A DNA stretch of 64,000 nucleotides. It comes from Pyrococcus sp. ST04. Its GTDB lineage: Archaea > Methanobacteriota_B > Thermococci > Thermococcales > Thermococcaceae. Location: NCBI RefSeq assembly GCF_000263735.1, contig NC_017946.1:1157348-1221347 (forward strand), in the 5' to 3' direction. Below, piece by piece: positions 1 through 8,490 of the stretch (the first letter of the stretch is position 1; the number at the start of each line of letters is the position of its first letter). Below the pieces are notes generated by a model that had not been told where the DNA came from, made no database searches, and was given only the letters and a program-made list of their open reading frames with translations. Position numbers and translations under genes: made by a program.

Positions 1-1034
1 TCTATGACGTTGACCATTCCTGGCTTTATTGAGGCTAGTAGATCCTCACTTGTAACAAACTCGCCATAATTTCTAAGGAATCTTCTTATCCTGAATATTA
101 GCCCTCTCACGGTCTCGGTTCTTTCGCTTTTTAATTGTTCGGTAACGTATCTTTCTTTTTTCTCATCCCAATAAGTTATTGATCTTTTTCTTATCCAATC
201 CTGCAACTTTATTTCAAGCATTTCTAAAAGAGCAGCGCCTCCAACTTCTTTATTTTCCCTTTTCACTGTTTCCCAAGCTCTTGCTAAGAACTCTCTCTGA
301 ATTGAAGCATTTGGATGAACCTCTAGAAGATTTGCCAACTCCTCAGAGTCCAACTCGTCAATTTTTATCCTAGCCTCAATTATGTTAACTTTTTTATCTC
401 CCGTATCGGGTAGTCGCAGATTCACATAGTCACCGTGGGGATCGAGGACAACTACTGTCCCTCCTATATCTTCAACAATTCCCTTAAGCATTACGGCAAC
501 TGCATTGCTTTTTCCAGCTCCGGTAACAGCAAGAACAGCAAAATGCCTCAAAACAAGCTCATTTACGTTTAGCTTTATTGGAACGTTTGGCCTCAATAAT
601 AACGTTCCAATTTCTATACTTGCTCCCTCTGGCTCATAAATGGTTTTCAGTATTTCATCTGGAGCCCTATAGACTACTTCTCCATTCCTAATTGGAACCC
701 TATTTGGTTGGAGTTCGCCGTTTGCTACCTTCCCCAAAATCTTAACCGTCGCAACTATCTCCTCATTTTCAGCTAAGCTCTCTCCATATTCTTGGATATC
801 TAAACTGAGAGAATTAAAATTGCTTTTTGCACTTGTCAGAAGCCAATTAACATTTTCTACGCCCCTCACGATTCCAAGAACAAGCTCGCCAGCTCTGTTC
901 TTTGTTACAACGAACTCACCAAATGAGATTTCAGCATCAGGGTTAACAGAGAATTCAAATGTTGCATAGCTTGCCTCTCCTCTTACTATACCCAGGGGAT
1001 CCTCTGATATTGGAATCTCCTCTCTTCTCGCCAT
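1..1034 (-). CDS. herA: HerA-type DNA translocase/helicase ATPase, partial
   Basis: The gene starts at the ATG ending at 1034 and runs off the left edge, so about 344 N-terminal residues are visible. An N-terminal beta-rich HAS-barrel-like region (about residues 8-60) precedes a RecA/FtsK-like core. The P-loop VTGAGKSNAV lies at about residues 170-179 and a Walker-B-like stretch (TVVVLDPHGDY) follows. This arrangement is that of HerA, the hexameric DNA pump that works with NurA, Mre11 and Rad50 in archaeal end resection. In Thermococcales herA usually heads a herA-mre11-rad50-nurA operon, which would lie to the left of this window. That context is expected, not seen. The break is only the window edge. 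Confidence 0.9.
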   Translation of the reverse strand, partial: MARREEIPISEDPLGIVRGEASYATFEFSVNPDAEISFGEFVVTKNRAGELVLGIVRGVENVNWLLTSAKSNFNSLSLDIQEYGESLAENEEIVATVKILGKVANGELQPNRVPIRNGEVVYRAPDEILKTIYEPEGASIEIGTLLLRPNVPIKLNVNELVLRHFAVLAVTGAGKSNAVAVMLKGIVEDIGGTVVVLDPHGDYVNLRLPDTGDKKVNIIEARIKIDELDSEELANLLEVHPNASIQREFLARAWETVKRENKEVGGAALLEMLEIKLQDWIRKRSITYWDEKKERYVTEQLKSERTETVRGLIFRIRRFLRNYGEFVTSEDLLASIKPGMVNVI

Positions 1035-1068
1035 ATTCCAACCCCAAACACATTATTAATGACTACCC

Positions 1069-2241
1069 TTAAGAAAGTTTTCTAACGGCATGTCTAAAGA
1101 ATATAGGGGTTGTGAGAGCTGTAAGCATTGAAACAATGACTATCATTGCAAAAAGGCCTTCGTCTATTAAACCGCTCTCAAGACCAAACTTCAATATTGC
1201 CAATTCGAGACTTCCTCTTCCTCCCATTCCTATCCCAACAAGAATTGCATCCCTCCAAGAATTTCCAAAGACTTTCATTCCAAGACCACATCCAATGAGC
1301 TTTCCTAACACGGCGGAAGCATATAGCGTCATTATCATTGGTATACTGATTTCAGAAATTTCTGGATTAAACATTAGACCAACGAATATAAAGAACAAGG
1401 GAATGAAAAACTCTGTAAGCACTATTTCAAGGTCATTTATTAGTTCATTAAGCTTTATTCTACTTATTATCAGCGGATCTTTTCTTTCTCTAAGTCTACT
1501 TATTGTTAGTCCCGCCAAATATGCTCCAATTATTTGATTGAGTCCTATATTTTCTGCTATAACAGCAAGAGCAAATGTTAGAACTATTGTAAATGTGAAA
1601 AATATGTGAAGGTCTTTAATCACTTGATAAAATCGTTTTGAGCGTTTAAATACGAACTCAGATAAAAGGAGAACTCCCAGGATAAATACCACTATCTTGA
1701 ACGTCAAAATGAGCATGGGAATCAATGAAAACTCTCCCTGAGTCAACCCAGTCAACAGACCTATGAGGTAAACTGCAATTATATCATCAGCAAATGCCGC
1801 ACCCATGAGGACAGATGAAACCTCTCTCTTGACCCTCTCCCTTACCAGAACACCACTTGTAACTTCAATTGCGGTATTTCCTAGCGTTATTCCAACGAAT
1901 AGGGCTGCTGTAACTCCTTTACCAAAAAGATACACAGTTAAGAATCCCAAGATAAAGGAAAAAGCCACCCCAAGAGATGCAACTACAGTAGCCTTTAACT
2001 TGTTTTGGGCTATAGCAGAGAAATTGCTCGTTAGTCCCATATACAGCATCATCATTAAAAGCCCAAACTCACTCAAAACCCTTAGATCTTCAGTTGGCTC
2101 AACGATTCCCAGAACGAAAGGGCCAAGAAGTATTCCTGTAAGTATGTGAGCTATTATTGGATGAATATCTTTTTTCTCAAATACCCACTCGAGTATTTTC
2201 GCCACAACGAGAAGAATCGATAGGTGGAGAATGTAGCTCAT
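1069..2241 (-). CDS. CPA2-family Na+/H+ antiporter (KefB/NapA-like)
   Basis: A 390-residue protein with about 11-12 hydrophobic segments and no large soluble tail, as expected for the membrane core of the CPA2 family. The double-aspartate motif AAFADDIIAV (about residue 150) marks electrogenic cation/proton exchangers of the NapA/NhaA fold. The C-terminal GMGGRGSLELAIL stretch is also typical of KefB-like proteins. No TrkA-N or TrkA-C domain follows, so gating by potassium or nucleotide is unlikely. It is transcribed with the small membrane gene just upstream (1 base between them) and ahead of herA. The exact ion is inferred, not shown. Confidence 0.9.
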   Translation of the reverse strand: MSYILHLSILLVVAKILEWVFEKKDIHPIIAHILTGILLGPFVLGIVEPTEDLRVLSEFGLLMMMLYMGLTSNFSAIAQNKLKATVVASLGVAFSFILGFLTVYLFGKGVTAALFVGITLGNTAIEVTSGVLVRERVKREVSSVLMGAAFADDIIAVYLIGLLTGLTQGEFSLIPMLILTFKIVVFILGVLLLSEFVFKRSKRFYQVIKDLHIFFTFTIVLTFALAVIAENIGLNQIIGAYLAGLTISRLRERKDPLIISRIKLNELINDLEIVLTEFFIPLFFIFVGLMFNPEISEISIPMIMTLYASAVLGKLIGCGLGMKVFGNSWRDAILVGIGMGGRGSLELAILKFGLESGLIDEGLFAMIVIVSMLTALTTPIFFRHAVRKLS

Positions 2242-2242
2242 C

Positions 2243-2491
2243 TCATGCCCTCCTTAGTAGGGCCAGGATTACCCAGAGAGCCATTAGTACTATTGCAAGT
2301 ATCATCGCCAAAGTTGCCCCCTTCTTTGTTCCAAAGACTATTGGAATTGGTCCTATCATAATAACCCCTCCAGCTTCAACGTCGCTTTCGGAGGGGTGGC
2401 TAAAGCTCATGATTATTGTACCAAGGAAAACAAGCATGAAGCCTATTATTATCATTGCTATGCCAACCATTATTAAGAGCTCTCCCCTCAT
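2243..2491 (-). CDS. small membrane protein, DUF131/TIGR00304 family
   Basis: An 82-residue protein with two predicted membrane segments at the N-terminus (about residues 5-28) and C-terminus (about 58-80). A short glycine-rich loop GGVIMIGPIPIVFG sits between them and is the hallmark of the archaeal DUF131 family. The function is unknown. It ends one base before the start of the antiporter gene on the same strand, so the two are probably one transcript. Whether it assists the antiporter is only a guess from position. Confidence 0.8.
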   Translation of the reverse strand: MRGELLIMVGIAMIIIGFMLVFLGTIIMSFSHPSESDVEAGGVIMIGPIPIVFGTKKGATLAMILAIVLMALWVILALLRRA

Positions 2492-2542
2492 GGTAGGAAG
2501 TTAGAGGAGGCTTTATAATAGTTTGTCTCTTCATACCTCTCG

Positions 2543-3229
2543 ATGCTCGTGATAATTGACCTTGATGATACTCTTTGCAACACATGGGATGCTGCTAGAA
2601 TAGCTGTTATCAGGTTAATCCCCACAATGCTAAGGCTAAGAAAGTTTAGGCTTTTTGCATATATAATAACCCAAAGGTATCGGGAACTCGAGGAATTGAG
2701 AGAGTTCCATTTAATGGACTTTGAGGAAATGTTTGATAAGATTTTGCAGAAAATTTACAAGAATGTTGAGAGGGAAGAACTAGAAGAGATGACTAATCTC
2801 TTTGATAGGACATTTTTTGCAAATTTAAAATTGTATCCCGATGTTCTTCCATTTCTGAGTAGTCTTAGAGCTATGAACGCAAAGTTAGTTTTGGTTACAG
2901 ATTCTTCATCTACATGGCAGAGAAGAAAGCTCGAGGTTCTTGGAATTCAGAGATTCTTTGATGAGGTGATAATAAGTGGAGAGACAGGACACAGTAAGCA
3001 TGAACCTTACAACTTCTTCTTGGCAAGGAAGAAGTTTCCCAAGGAAGAACCAGTTTTTGTTATAGGGGATAGAGACGAAACTGACATGAAAGGCGGAAAG
3101 GCTATACATGCAACGACGATACTTGTGAGAAGGGGATACTTCAAGGGTAGAAGGGCTAAATATGCCGATTATGTAGTTAATGATCTTTTTGAAGCTTTAG
3201 AGGTGATAAAAAATGAGCTTAAAGCTTGA
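2543..3229 (+). CDS. HAD-superfamily hydrolase (phosphatase-like)
   Basis: A 228-residue HAD protein with all four motifs in order. Motif I is IDLDDTLCNTW at the N-terminus (nucleophile Asp in DLDDT). A helical cap of about 70 residues follows. Motif II is LVTDSS, motif III is the Lys of SGETGHSKHEP, and motif IV is VIGDRDETDMKGG. This suits a small-molecule phosphatase of the phosphoglycolate phosphatase type; the substrate cannot be read from the sequence. It begins a five-gene plus-strand run of overlapping genes (overlap of 17 bases with the next gene). Confidence 0.88.
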   Translation: MLVIIDLDDTLCNTWDAARIAVIRLIPTMLRLRKFRLFAYIITQRYRELEELREFHLMDFEEMFDKILQKIYKNVEREELEEMTNLFDRTFFANLKLYPDVLPFLSSLRAMNAKLVLVTDSSSTWQRRKLEVLGIQRFFDEVIISGETGHSKHEPYNFFLARKKFPKEEPVFVIGDRDETDMKGGKAIHATTILVRRGYFKGRRAKYADYVVNDLFEALEVIKNELKA

Positions 3230-3824
3230 AATTAAAAGAAAGGCTCTCCACATGACGGGACTTTCTGTTCCTCTTGTATATCTCCTCTTCGGGAAAGAGA
3301 TTGCACTGATCTTTGTCACTACATTCCTAGTAATATTTATACTCCTTGAACCTTTCAGGATTGTAGAGGATCTTAGAAACAAAGTTAAGAAAAAACTTGG
3401 TCTTCCAAATGGCGTTGTTGAAAGACTTGAAAAAGAAATCGACAGCATAACAAGAGAGCATGAAAAAAGAAACATTGGAGCCCATATATACTTTACAATA
3501 GCAGCCTTGTTGATAGTCTTTTTCTTTCCAAAGGAGGTTGCTATAGGTAGCATAGCCGTGGCAACGCTAGGAGATGCCATGGCCGCAATCATAGGGAAGC
3601 CCTTCGGAAGGCATAGGTTTAAAAATGGAAAGAGCATTGAAGGAAGCTTAGCATACTTTTTAACTGGTTTGGCAATTTTAACACCCCTAATCGGGATTAA
3701 AATGGCCGTCTTGGGTTCTCTTGTGGGGACACTTGCAGAACTTTATGAGTTGCCCCCTGATGATAATTTTTCAAACCAGCTCGCTATAGCTATAGCCCTT
3801 TATCTTGCGGGGGTGAGAGGGTGA
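3213..3824 (+). CDS. dolichol/phytol-kinase-like membrane protein
   Basis: A 203-residue membrane protein with about five hydrophobic segments. It carries the signature GDAMAAIIGKPFGRHRF followed by NGKSIEGSLAYF. This is the conserved core of CTP-dependent polyprenol kinases (Sec59/VTE5 family) and related CDP-lipid enzymes. A role in phosphorylating a long-chain isoprenoid, for example for archaeal lipid or dolichol recycling, is the family expectation. The start overlaps the 3' end of the HAD gene, and the stop overlaps the GTG of the next gene, so translation is likely coupled. Confidence 0.8.
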   Translation: MSLKLEIKRKALHMTGLSVPLVYLLFGKEIALIFVTTFLVIFILLEPFRIVEDLRNKVKKKLGLPNGVVERLEKEIDSITREHEKRNIGAHIYFTIAALLIVFFFPKEVAIGSIAVATLGDAMAAIIGKPFGRHRFKNGKSIEGSLAYFLTGLAILTPLIGIKMAVLGSLVGTLAELYELPPDDNFSNQLAIAIALYLAGVRG

Positions 3825-4969
3825 AGTTTCCTAGAGAAGGACGCCCAAGGGAAGAAGTGCTAGAAATGCTCGAAAATATAACATCAATTGACCTATCATT
3901 CTCCTCAGATAGGATACTCGGATCAATGTGCACCATGCCACATCCTTTGGCCATTGAAGTGTTTTGTAGATACATAGATAGAAATCTCGGAGACCCTGGC
4001 CTTCATCCTGGGACAAGAAGAATAGAGAAAGAAGTAATTGAGATGCTCTCTGATCTCCTACATCTTGAGAAAGGCTATGGGCATATAGTATCTGGAGGAA
4101 CTGAAGCAAACATACTCGCTGTAAGGGCATTTAGAAATCTCTCCGACTCTGAGAGGCCTGAGCTAATACTTCCGAAAAGTGCTCATTTCTCCTTTATAAA
4201 AGCTGGGGAGATGCTCGGAGTTAAGCTTATTTGGGCAGAGTTGAACCCGGATTACACCGTAGATGTAAGGGATGTTGAGGCCAAAATAAGTGACAACACA
4301 ATAGGGATAGTTGGGATAGCCGGAACTACAGGACTTGGAGTTGTTGATGACATTCCCGCTCTAAGTGATTTAGCAAGAGAATATGGAATACCCTTACATG
4401 TCGACGCAGCTTTTGGAGGCTTTGTTATCCCCTTTGCCAAAGCCTTGGGATATGACATTCCAGACTTCGATTTCAAACTAAAGGGAGTAGAAAGTATAAC
4501 GATAGATCCCCATAAAATGGGGATGGCTCCAATTCCGGCTGGGGGAATAGTATTCAGAAGGAAGAAGTATCTAAAAGCAATAAGTGTGCTGGCCCCTTAT
4601 CTAGCTGGTGGAAAAGTTTGGCAAGCGACTATTACTGGAACAAGACCGGGAGCAAGCGTTCTCGCAGTTTGGGCCTTGATAAGACACCTAGGGTTTGAGG
4701 GATATAAGGAGATAGTCAGAAGAGCAATGGAATTATCGAGGTGGTTTGCGGGAGAAATTAAAAAAATGCAAAATGCATGGCTTGTGAGAGAGCCTGTACT
4801 GAACATAGTGTCTTTTAAAACTAAAAACCTTTCAAGAGTTGAAAGGGCACTCAAGGCAAAAGGATGGGGGATAAGTGCTCATAGAGGATACATAAGGATA
4901 GTTTTTATGCCCCACGTGACAAAAAGCATGCTTGAAATGTTCTTAAAAGACCTGAGGGGAGTTTTATGA
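3821..4969 (+). CDS. mfnA: MfnA-type pyridoxal-phosphate decarboxylase (aspartate/tyrosine)
   Basis: A 382-residue group II PLP decarboxylase. The PLP-binding lysine is K232 in SITIDPHKMGMAP, and the HVDAAFGGF segment holds the Asp that contacts the pyridine nitrogen. In methanogens MfnA makes tyramine for methanofuran. In Thermococcales, which lack methanofuran, the homolog has been shown to make beta-alanine from aspartate for coenzyme A. I therefore expect aspartate 1-decarboxylase activity, but tyrosine decarboxylase cannot be ruled out. The start is GTG, overlapping the TGA of the previous gene by four bases. The stop overlaps the next gene in the same way. Confidence 0.9.
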   Translation: MKFPREGRPREEVLEMLENITSIDLSFSSDRILGSMCTMPHPLAIEVFCRYIDRNLGDPGLHPGTRRIEKEVIEMLSDLLHLEKGYGHIVSGGTEANILAVRAFRNLSDSERPELILPKSAHFSFIKAGEMLGVKLIWAELNPDYTVDVRDVEAKISDNTIGIVGIAGTTGLGVVDDIPALSDLAREYGIPLHVDAAFGGFVIPFAKALGYDIPDFDFKLKGVESITIDPHKMGMAPIPAGGIVFRRKKYLKAISVLAPYLAGGKVWQATITGTRPGASVLAVWALIRHLGFEGYKEIVRRAMELSRWFAGEIKKMQNAWLVREPVLNIVSFKTKNLSRVERALKAKGWGISAHRGYIRIVFMPHVTKSMLEMFLKDLRGVL

Positions 4970-5793
4970 GAAAACTAAAAATCTACATCCCAGGTATTAA
5001 GTTTCCTTCGATATCGGTTACTGGGAATTATTGCTTTTTGAACTGTGCCCATTGTGGAAGGCACTATCTAGAAGGAATGATGAAGGTAACAAAAAGGAAC
5101 ATATTTGAAAAGTGCTTGGAAATGGAGAAAGAGGGGTATATAGGATGTCTTTTAAGCGGAGGAATGGACCACAGACTCAAAGTCCCCCTAGATAGGTACA
5201 AAGAGGAGATAAAAAAGATTAAGGAGAGAACAAACCTAAAGCTTAACGTTCATGTAGGATTTATTGACGAGAGTGATCTAGAGTGGCTTAAATACGTGGA
5301 TGTTGTATCTCTGGATTTTGTGGGAGATGATGAGGTAATAAAGAGGGTTTATAAGATAAACAAAACAGTAAAAGACTACCTAATGATTCTTGACATTCTG
5401 ACATCCAATGGTATAGCCGTTGCTCCTCATATAACGATTGGTCTAGATTTCGGTAAAATACATTGGGAGTTCAAAGCAATAGACATGCTTATAAAGTACC
5501 CAATCAAGGTTCTCGTCCTTGATGTATTAATTCCGACTCCAGGAACTGAAATGGAAAGCGTGCCTAAAGTGCCCGTAGAAAAAGCCCTTGAAGTTGTAAA
5601 ATATGCAAGAGAAAAGTTCAACGGGGAGCTAAGCATAGGATGCATGAGACCATTTGGAAAGTGGAGGGAGGAATTCGATAGGGGGGCTATATTGCTAGGT
5701 GTTGACAGAATAACCAATCCCCCAAGAAAGGTCATCGAATGGGCAAAGACGATTAGAGATGTAGAGGTGTACTATGAATGTTGCGTGATGTAA
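4966..5793 (+). CDS. radical SAM protein, biotin-synthase-like (COG1856-type)
   Basis: A 275-residue radical SAM protein. The cluster motif is CFLNCAHC (C-x3-C-x2-C) at about residues 21-28, followed by a TIM-barrel-like body (LLSGGMDHRL, VDVVSLDFVGD, VLDVLIPTPGTEM). It lacks the extra C-terminal cluster cysteines of known maturases, although the last residues are YYECCVM, with two adjacent cysteines that may matter. It resembles the uncharacterised archaeal group annotated as biotin synthase homologs. No biotin genes are nearby, so a biotin role is not supported. Confidence 0.85.
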   Translation: MRKLKIYIPGIKFPSISVTGNYCFLNCAHCGRHYLEGMMKVTKRNIFEKCLEMEKEGYIGCLLSGGMDHRLKVPLDRYKEEIKKIKERTNLKLNVHVGFIDESDLEWLKYVDVVSLDFVGDDEVIKRVYKINKTVKDYLMILDILTSNGIAVAPHITIGLDFGKIHWEFKAIDMLIKYPIKVLVLDVLIPTPGTEMESVPKVPVEKALEVVKYAREKFNGELSIGCMRPFGKWREEFDRGAILLGVDRITNPPRKVIEWAKTIRDVEVYYECCVM

Positions 5794-6935
5794 CTAGAGA
5801 GGAGCTCGCTGAGATAATAAAGGAGGCTGCTCTAGTCTCACTTCCTGGGTTAGTTTTTGCCATGTTCATTGATTTTTTTGCAGGGATTTTCATGGGGAAG
5901 TACTTTGAGGATTTAATGAAGTATGCCGTGTTGCTTGTAATTCTTCCAGGATTAATGGGACTGAGGGGGAATATCTTCGGGGCTTTAGCTTCAAGATTCA
6001 CAACAATGCTCCACTTAGGTGAAATGGAGCCAAGTTTAAAAGATAAAAATGTCAGGAAGAATGTTATACTCTCAATAATTCTCTCGATGATTCCTTTGTT
6101 TATCCTTTGGACAATAGGAGCTCTTAAAATTCGAGATCACGCCCTTGCTTCCCTGGCTGTTGTTGTAACATCTACCTTATTCGCAACCTTAATCCTAGCA
6201 TACACCACAGCAGGGGCCACGATAATTCCATTTAAAAAGGGAATAGACCCAGATGCCATAGCAGTTCCCCTCGTAACAGCAACTGCAGACCTAATCACCA
6301 TCCCTCTCTTAGTCACGTTTCTTTATATCTATGAGCACGACAAGCCAATATTTTTGGTGTTATCTCTCCTGGGTATCTTCTTATCCACAGTCGTTGGTAT
6401 TAATGTTAGATACAGCAGGGAAGATCTTGACCTGATAAGGGAGATCCTCGGAGTGATAGGAGCTCTGGCAATGATTTCAAGTATAACTGGTTCACTTCTC
6501 CAGACATACAGTTCGAGAATCCAAGGAACCGTATTCACAATAATGTACCCAGTAGTCCTAGCGAGTTTGGGAAATATTGGCTCTATAATTGGCTCAAAGA
6601 CATCCACAAGAGTTCATCTCGGAGAGATTGAGGGATTACTTGATCTAAAGACGCTCATTGAGATTGTAGTATACTCAGGCTTGAGCCTACCTCTTGCAAT
6701 GCTAATGAGCATTGTAGGAAAATATCTCTTCACATTCACAACAAAACAACCAGGAGAGATATACTTTAGATTTATACTTTCATATCCGTTGGTTGCCATG
6801 GGCGTAATGTTCCTTGCATACTTCCTAACAAGAAGCTTTGAAAAGATGGGACTTGATCCAGATAACGTAACCGTTCCCACGATAACGACACTCTCGGATA
6901 TAATTTCAACTCTCTTTATTGTCGCGATAATCTAA
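5778..6935 (+). CDS. MgtE-like divalent cation transporter, two repeated domains
   Basis: A 385-residue membrane protein made of two similar halves. Each half starts with a glycine-rich stretch followed by a threonine-containing segment (LRGNIFGALASRFTTMLHLGE and LGNIGSIIGSKTSTRVHLGE) and contains DPDAIAVPLVTATADL or DPDNVTVPTITTLSDI. This repeat of the MgtE membrane domain, without the N-terminal cytosolic and CBS domains, matches the archaeal permease group COG1824. Magnesium or another divalent cation is the likely substrate. The ATG lies 16 bases inside the previous gene, so it is the last gene of the overlapping run. Confidence 0.85.
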   Translation: MLRDVTREELAEIIKEAALVSLPGLVFAMFIDFFAGIFMGKYFEDLMKYAVLLVILPGLMGLRGNIFGALASRFTTMLHLGEMEPSLKDKNVRKNVILSIILSMIPLFILWTIGALKIRDHALASLAVVVTSTLFATLILAYTTAGATIIPFKKGIDPDAIAVPLVTATADLITIPLLVTFLYIYEHDKPIFLVLSLLGIFLSTVVGINVRYSREDLDLIREILGVIGALAMISSITGSLLQTYSSRIQGTVFTIMYPVVLASLGNIGSIIGSKTSTRVHLGEIEGLLDLKTLIEIVVYSGLSLPLAMLMSIVGKYLFTFTTKQPGEIYFRFILSYPLVAMGVMFLAYFLTRSFEKMGLDPDNVTVPTITTLSDIISTLFIVAII

Positions 6936-6971
6936 TTAGTATCCATGCCCTAGAGATAGTTGGTGTCCTAA

Positions 6972-8234
6972 ATGAAAGTGGAGTGGTATCTTGATTTTGT
7001 TGATTTGGAGTATTCCCCAGGTAGAGACGAGCTTATAGTTGAATACTATTTTGAACCAAACGGGGTTTCACCAGAAGAGGCCGCTGGAAGAATAGCAAGT
7101 GAAAGTTCTATAGGGACATGGACAACTCTATGGAAAATGCCCGAAATGGCAAAGAGAAGTATGGCGAAGGTATTTTACTTAGAAAAGAAAGGGGATGGAT
7201 ATATAGCGAAAATCGCATATCCATTAACTCTTTTTGAAGAAGGAAGCTTGGTTCAGCTTTTTAGTGCCATAGCAGGCAACATATTTGGTATGAAAGCCAT
7301 AAAGAACTTGAGGCTCCTAGACTTTCATCCCCCTTATGAGTACCTGAGGCACTTCAGAGGCCCGCAATATGGAGTCAATGGAATTAGAGAATTCATGGGA
7401 GTTCATGATAGGCCACTCACGGCAACCGTTCCAAAACCGAAAATGGGATGGAGTGTTGAAGAATATGCCGAAATAGCTTATGAACTCTGGAGCGGTGGAA
7501 TAGACCTTCTAAAGGATGATGAAAACTTCACGAGCTTTCCATTTAATAGGTTTGAAGAGAGAGTGAGAAAGCTCTACAGAGTGAGAGATAGAGTGGAAGC
7601 TGAAACAGGAGAAACTAAGGAGTACCTAATAAACATAACAGGTCCAGTTAACGTCATGGAGAAAAGGGCAGAGATGGTGGCCAATGAGGGAGGCCAGTAC
7701 GTCATGATAGACATTGTAGTGGCTGGATGGAGTGCTCTGCAATATATGAGGGAAGTTACAGAGGATCTTGGCCTAGCAATACATGCTCACAGGGCTATGC
7801 ATGCTGCATTCACTAGGAATCCGAAGCATGGCATTACAATGCTTGCGTTGGCAAAAGCCGCCAGAATGATTGGAGTGGATCAGATACATACGGGAACTGC
7901 CGTAGGGAAAATGGCCGGCGATTACGAGGAAATAAAAAGGATAAACGACTTCCTCCTAAGCAGATGGGAGCATATAAGGCCCGTATTCCCCGTCGCTAGT
8001 GGAGGGCTTCATCCTGGACTGATGCCTGAATTGATAAGGCTGTTTGGAAAAGACCTCGTTATTCAGGCTGGAGGAGGAGTTATGGGACATCCGGATGGCC
8101 CTAAAGCAGGTGCTAAGGCTCTCAGAGATGCTATTGAGGCTGCAGTAGATGGAATAGACCTAGAAGAGAAAGCGAAATCTAGTCCAGAGCTGAGAAAAGC
8201 CCTGGATAAGTGGGGTTATCTTAAGCCAAAGTGA
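6972..8234 (+). CDS. rbcL: ribulose-1,5-bisphosphate carboxylase, archaeal form III
   Basis: A 420-residue RuBisCO large subunit. The active-site residues are in place: K155 in TVPKPK, the carbamylated lysine K181 in LLKDDENF with D183 and E184, and the loop-6 lysine K313 in GTAVGKMAGD. The insertions and length fit form III, which works with AMP phosphorylase and ribose-1,5-bisphosphate isomerase to recycle AMP ribose into 3-phosphoglycerate. Neither partner gene is in this window. A GGTG site lies 6 bases before the ATG; no small-subunit gene is present, as expected. Confidence 0.97.
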   Translation: MKVEWYLDFVDLEYSPGRDELIVEYYFEPNGVSPEEAAGRIASESSIGTWTTLWKMPEMAKRSMAKVFYLEKKGDGYIAKIAYPLTLFEEGSLVQLFSAIAGNIFGMKAIKNLRLLDFHPPYEYLRHFRGPQYGVNGIREFMGVHDRPLTATVPKPKMGWSVEEYAEIAYELWSGGIDLLKDDENFTSFPFNRFEERVRKLYRVRDRVEAETGETKEYLINITGPVNVMEKRAEMVANEGGQYVMIDIVVAGWSALQYMREVTEDLGLAIHAHRAMHAAFTRNPKHGITMLALAKAARMIGVDQIHTGTAVGKMAGDYEEIKRINDFLLSRWEHIRPVFPVASGGLHPGLMPELIRLFGKDLVIQAGGGVMGHPDGPKAGAKALRDAIEAAVDGIDLEEKAKSSPELRKALDKWGYLKPK

Positions 8235-8274
8235 GCGAAAATTACTTTAACCACTTTCCCTCTTATTTTCCCTC

Positions 8275-8481
8275 ATGGACAGAAAGCTCGATGACTTCTT
8301 TGAATTAGGGCCTAAGAAACGAAATAACAACAAAAGTAATAATTCAGACAGCAAGAAATCCAGAAAGAAACTGAAATCAACGAACTTAGATGAATTTTTG
8401 CCAGAGGAGCACATAAACTTTTTCAAAAATTTAAGGATTGGATCAAAGAGAATAGCAAGAAAAAAGATCGAAGAAGTGTAG
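8275..8481 (+). CDS. small basic protein with two PIP-box-like motifs
   Basis: A 68-residue lysine/asparagine-rich protein, largely low-complexity (KKRNNNKSNNSDSKKSRKK). Residues 2-9 read DRKLDDFF and residues 35-42 read STNLDEFL. Both match the spacing of PCNA-interacting peptides (Q-x-x-h-x-x-a-a), although the usual glutamine is Asp or Ser. The FL ending is like that in the archaeal RFC large subunit. The protein could be a disordered PCNA ligand, but this is inference from the motif only. It follows RuBisCO by 40 bases and faces the Mrp operon tail to tail. An AT-rich stretch upstream may hold its own promoter. Confidence 0.65.
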   Translation: MDRKLDDFFELGPKKRNNNKSNNSDSKKSRKKLKSTNLDEFLPEEHINFFKNLRIGSKRIARKKIEEV

Positions 8482-8490
8482 AATTTACTG

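Noticed and set aside
1112-1537. Open frames on the plus strand opposite the antiporter gene (also 1805-2149 and 2157-2504)
   Set aside because: They mirror the codon pattern of a clear membrane protein gene on the minus strand and show no domain of their own.
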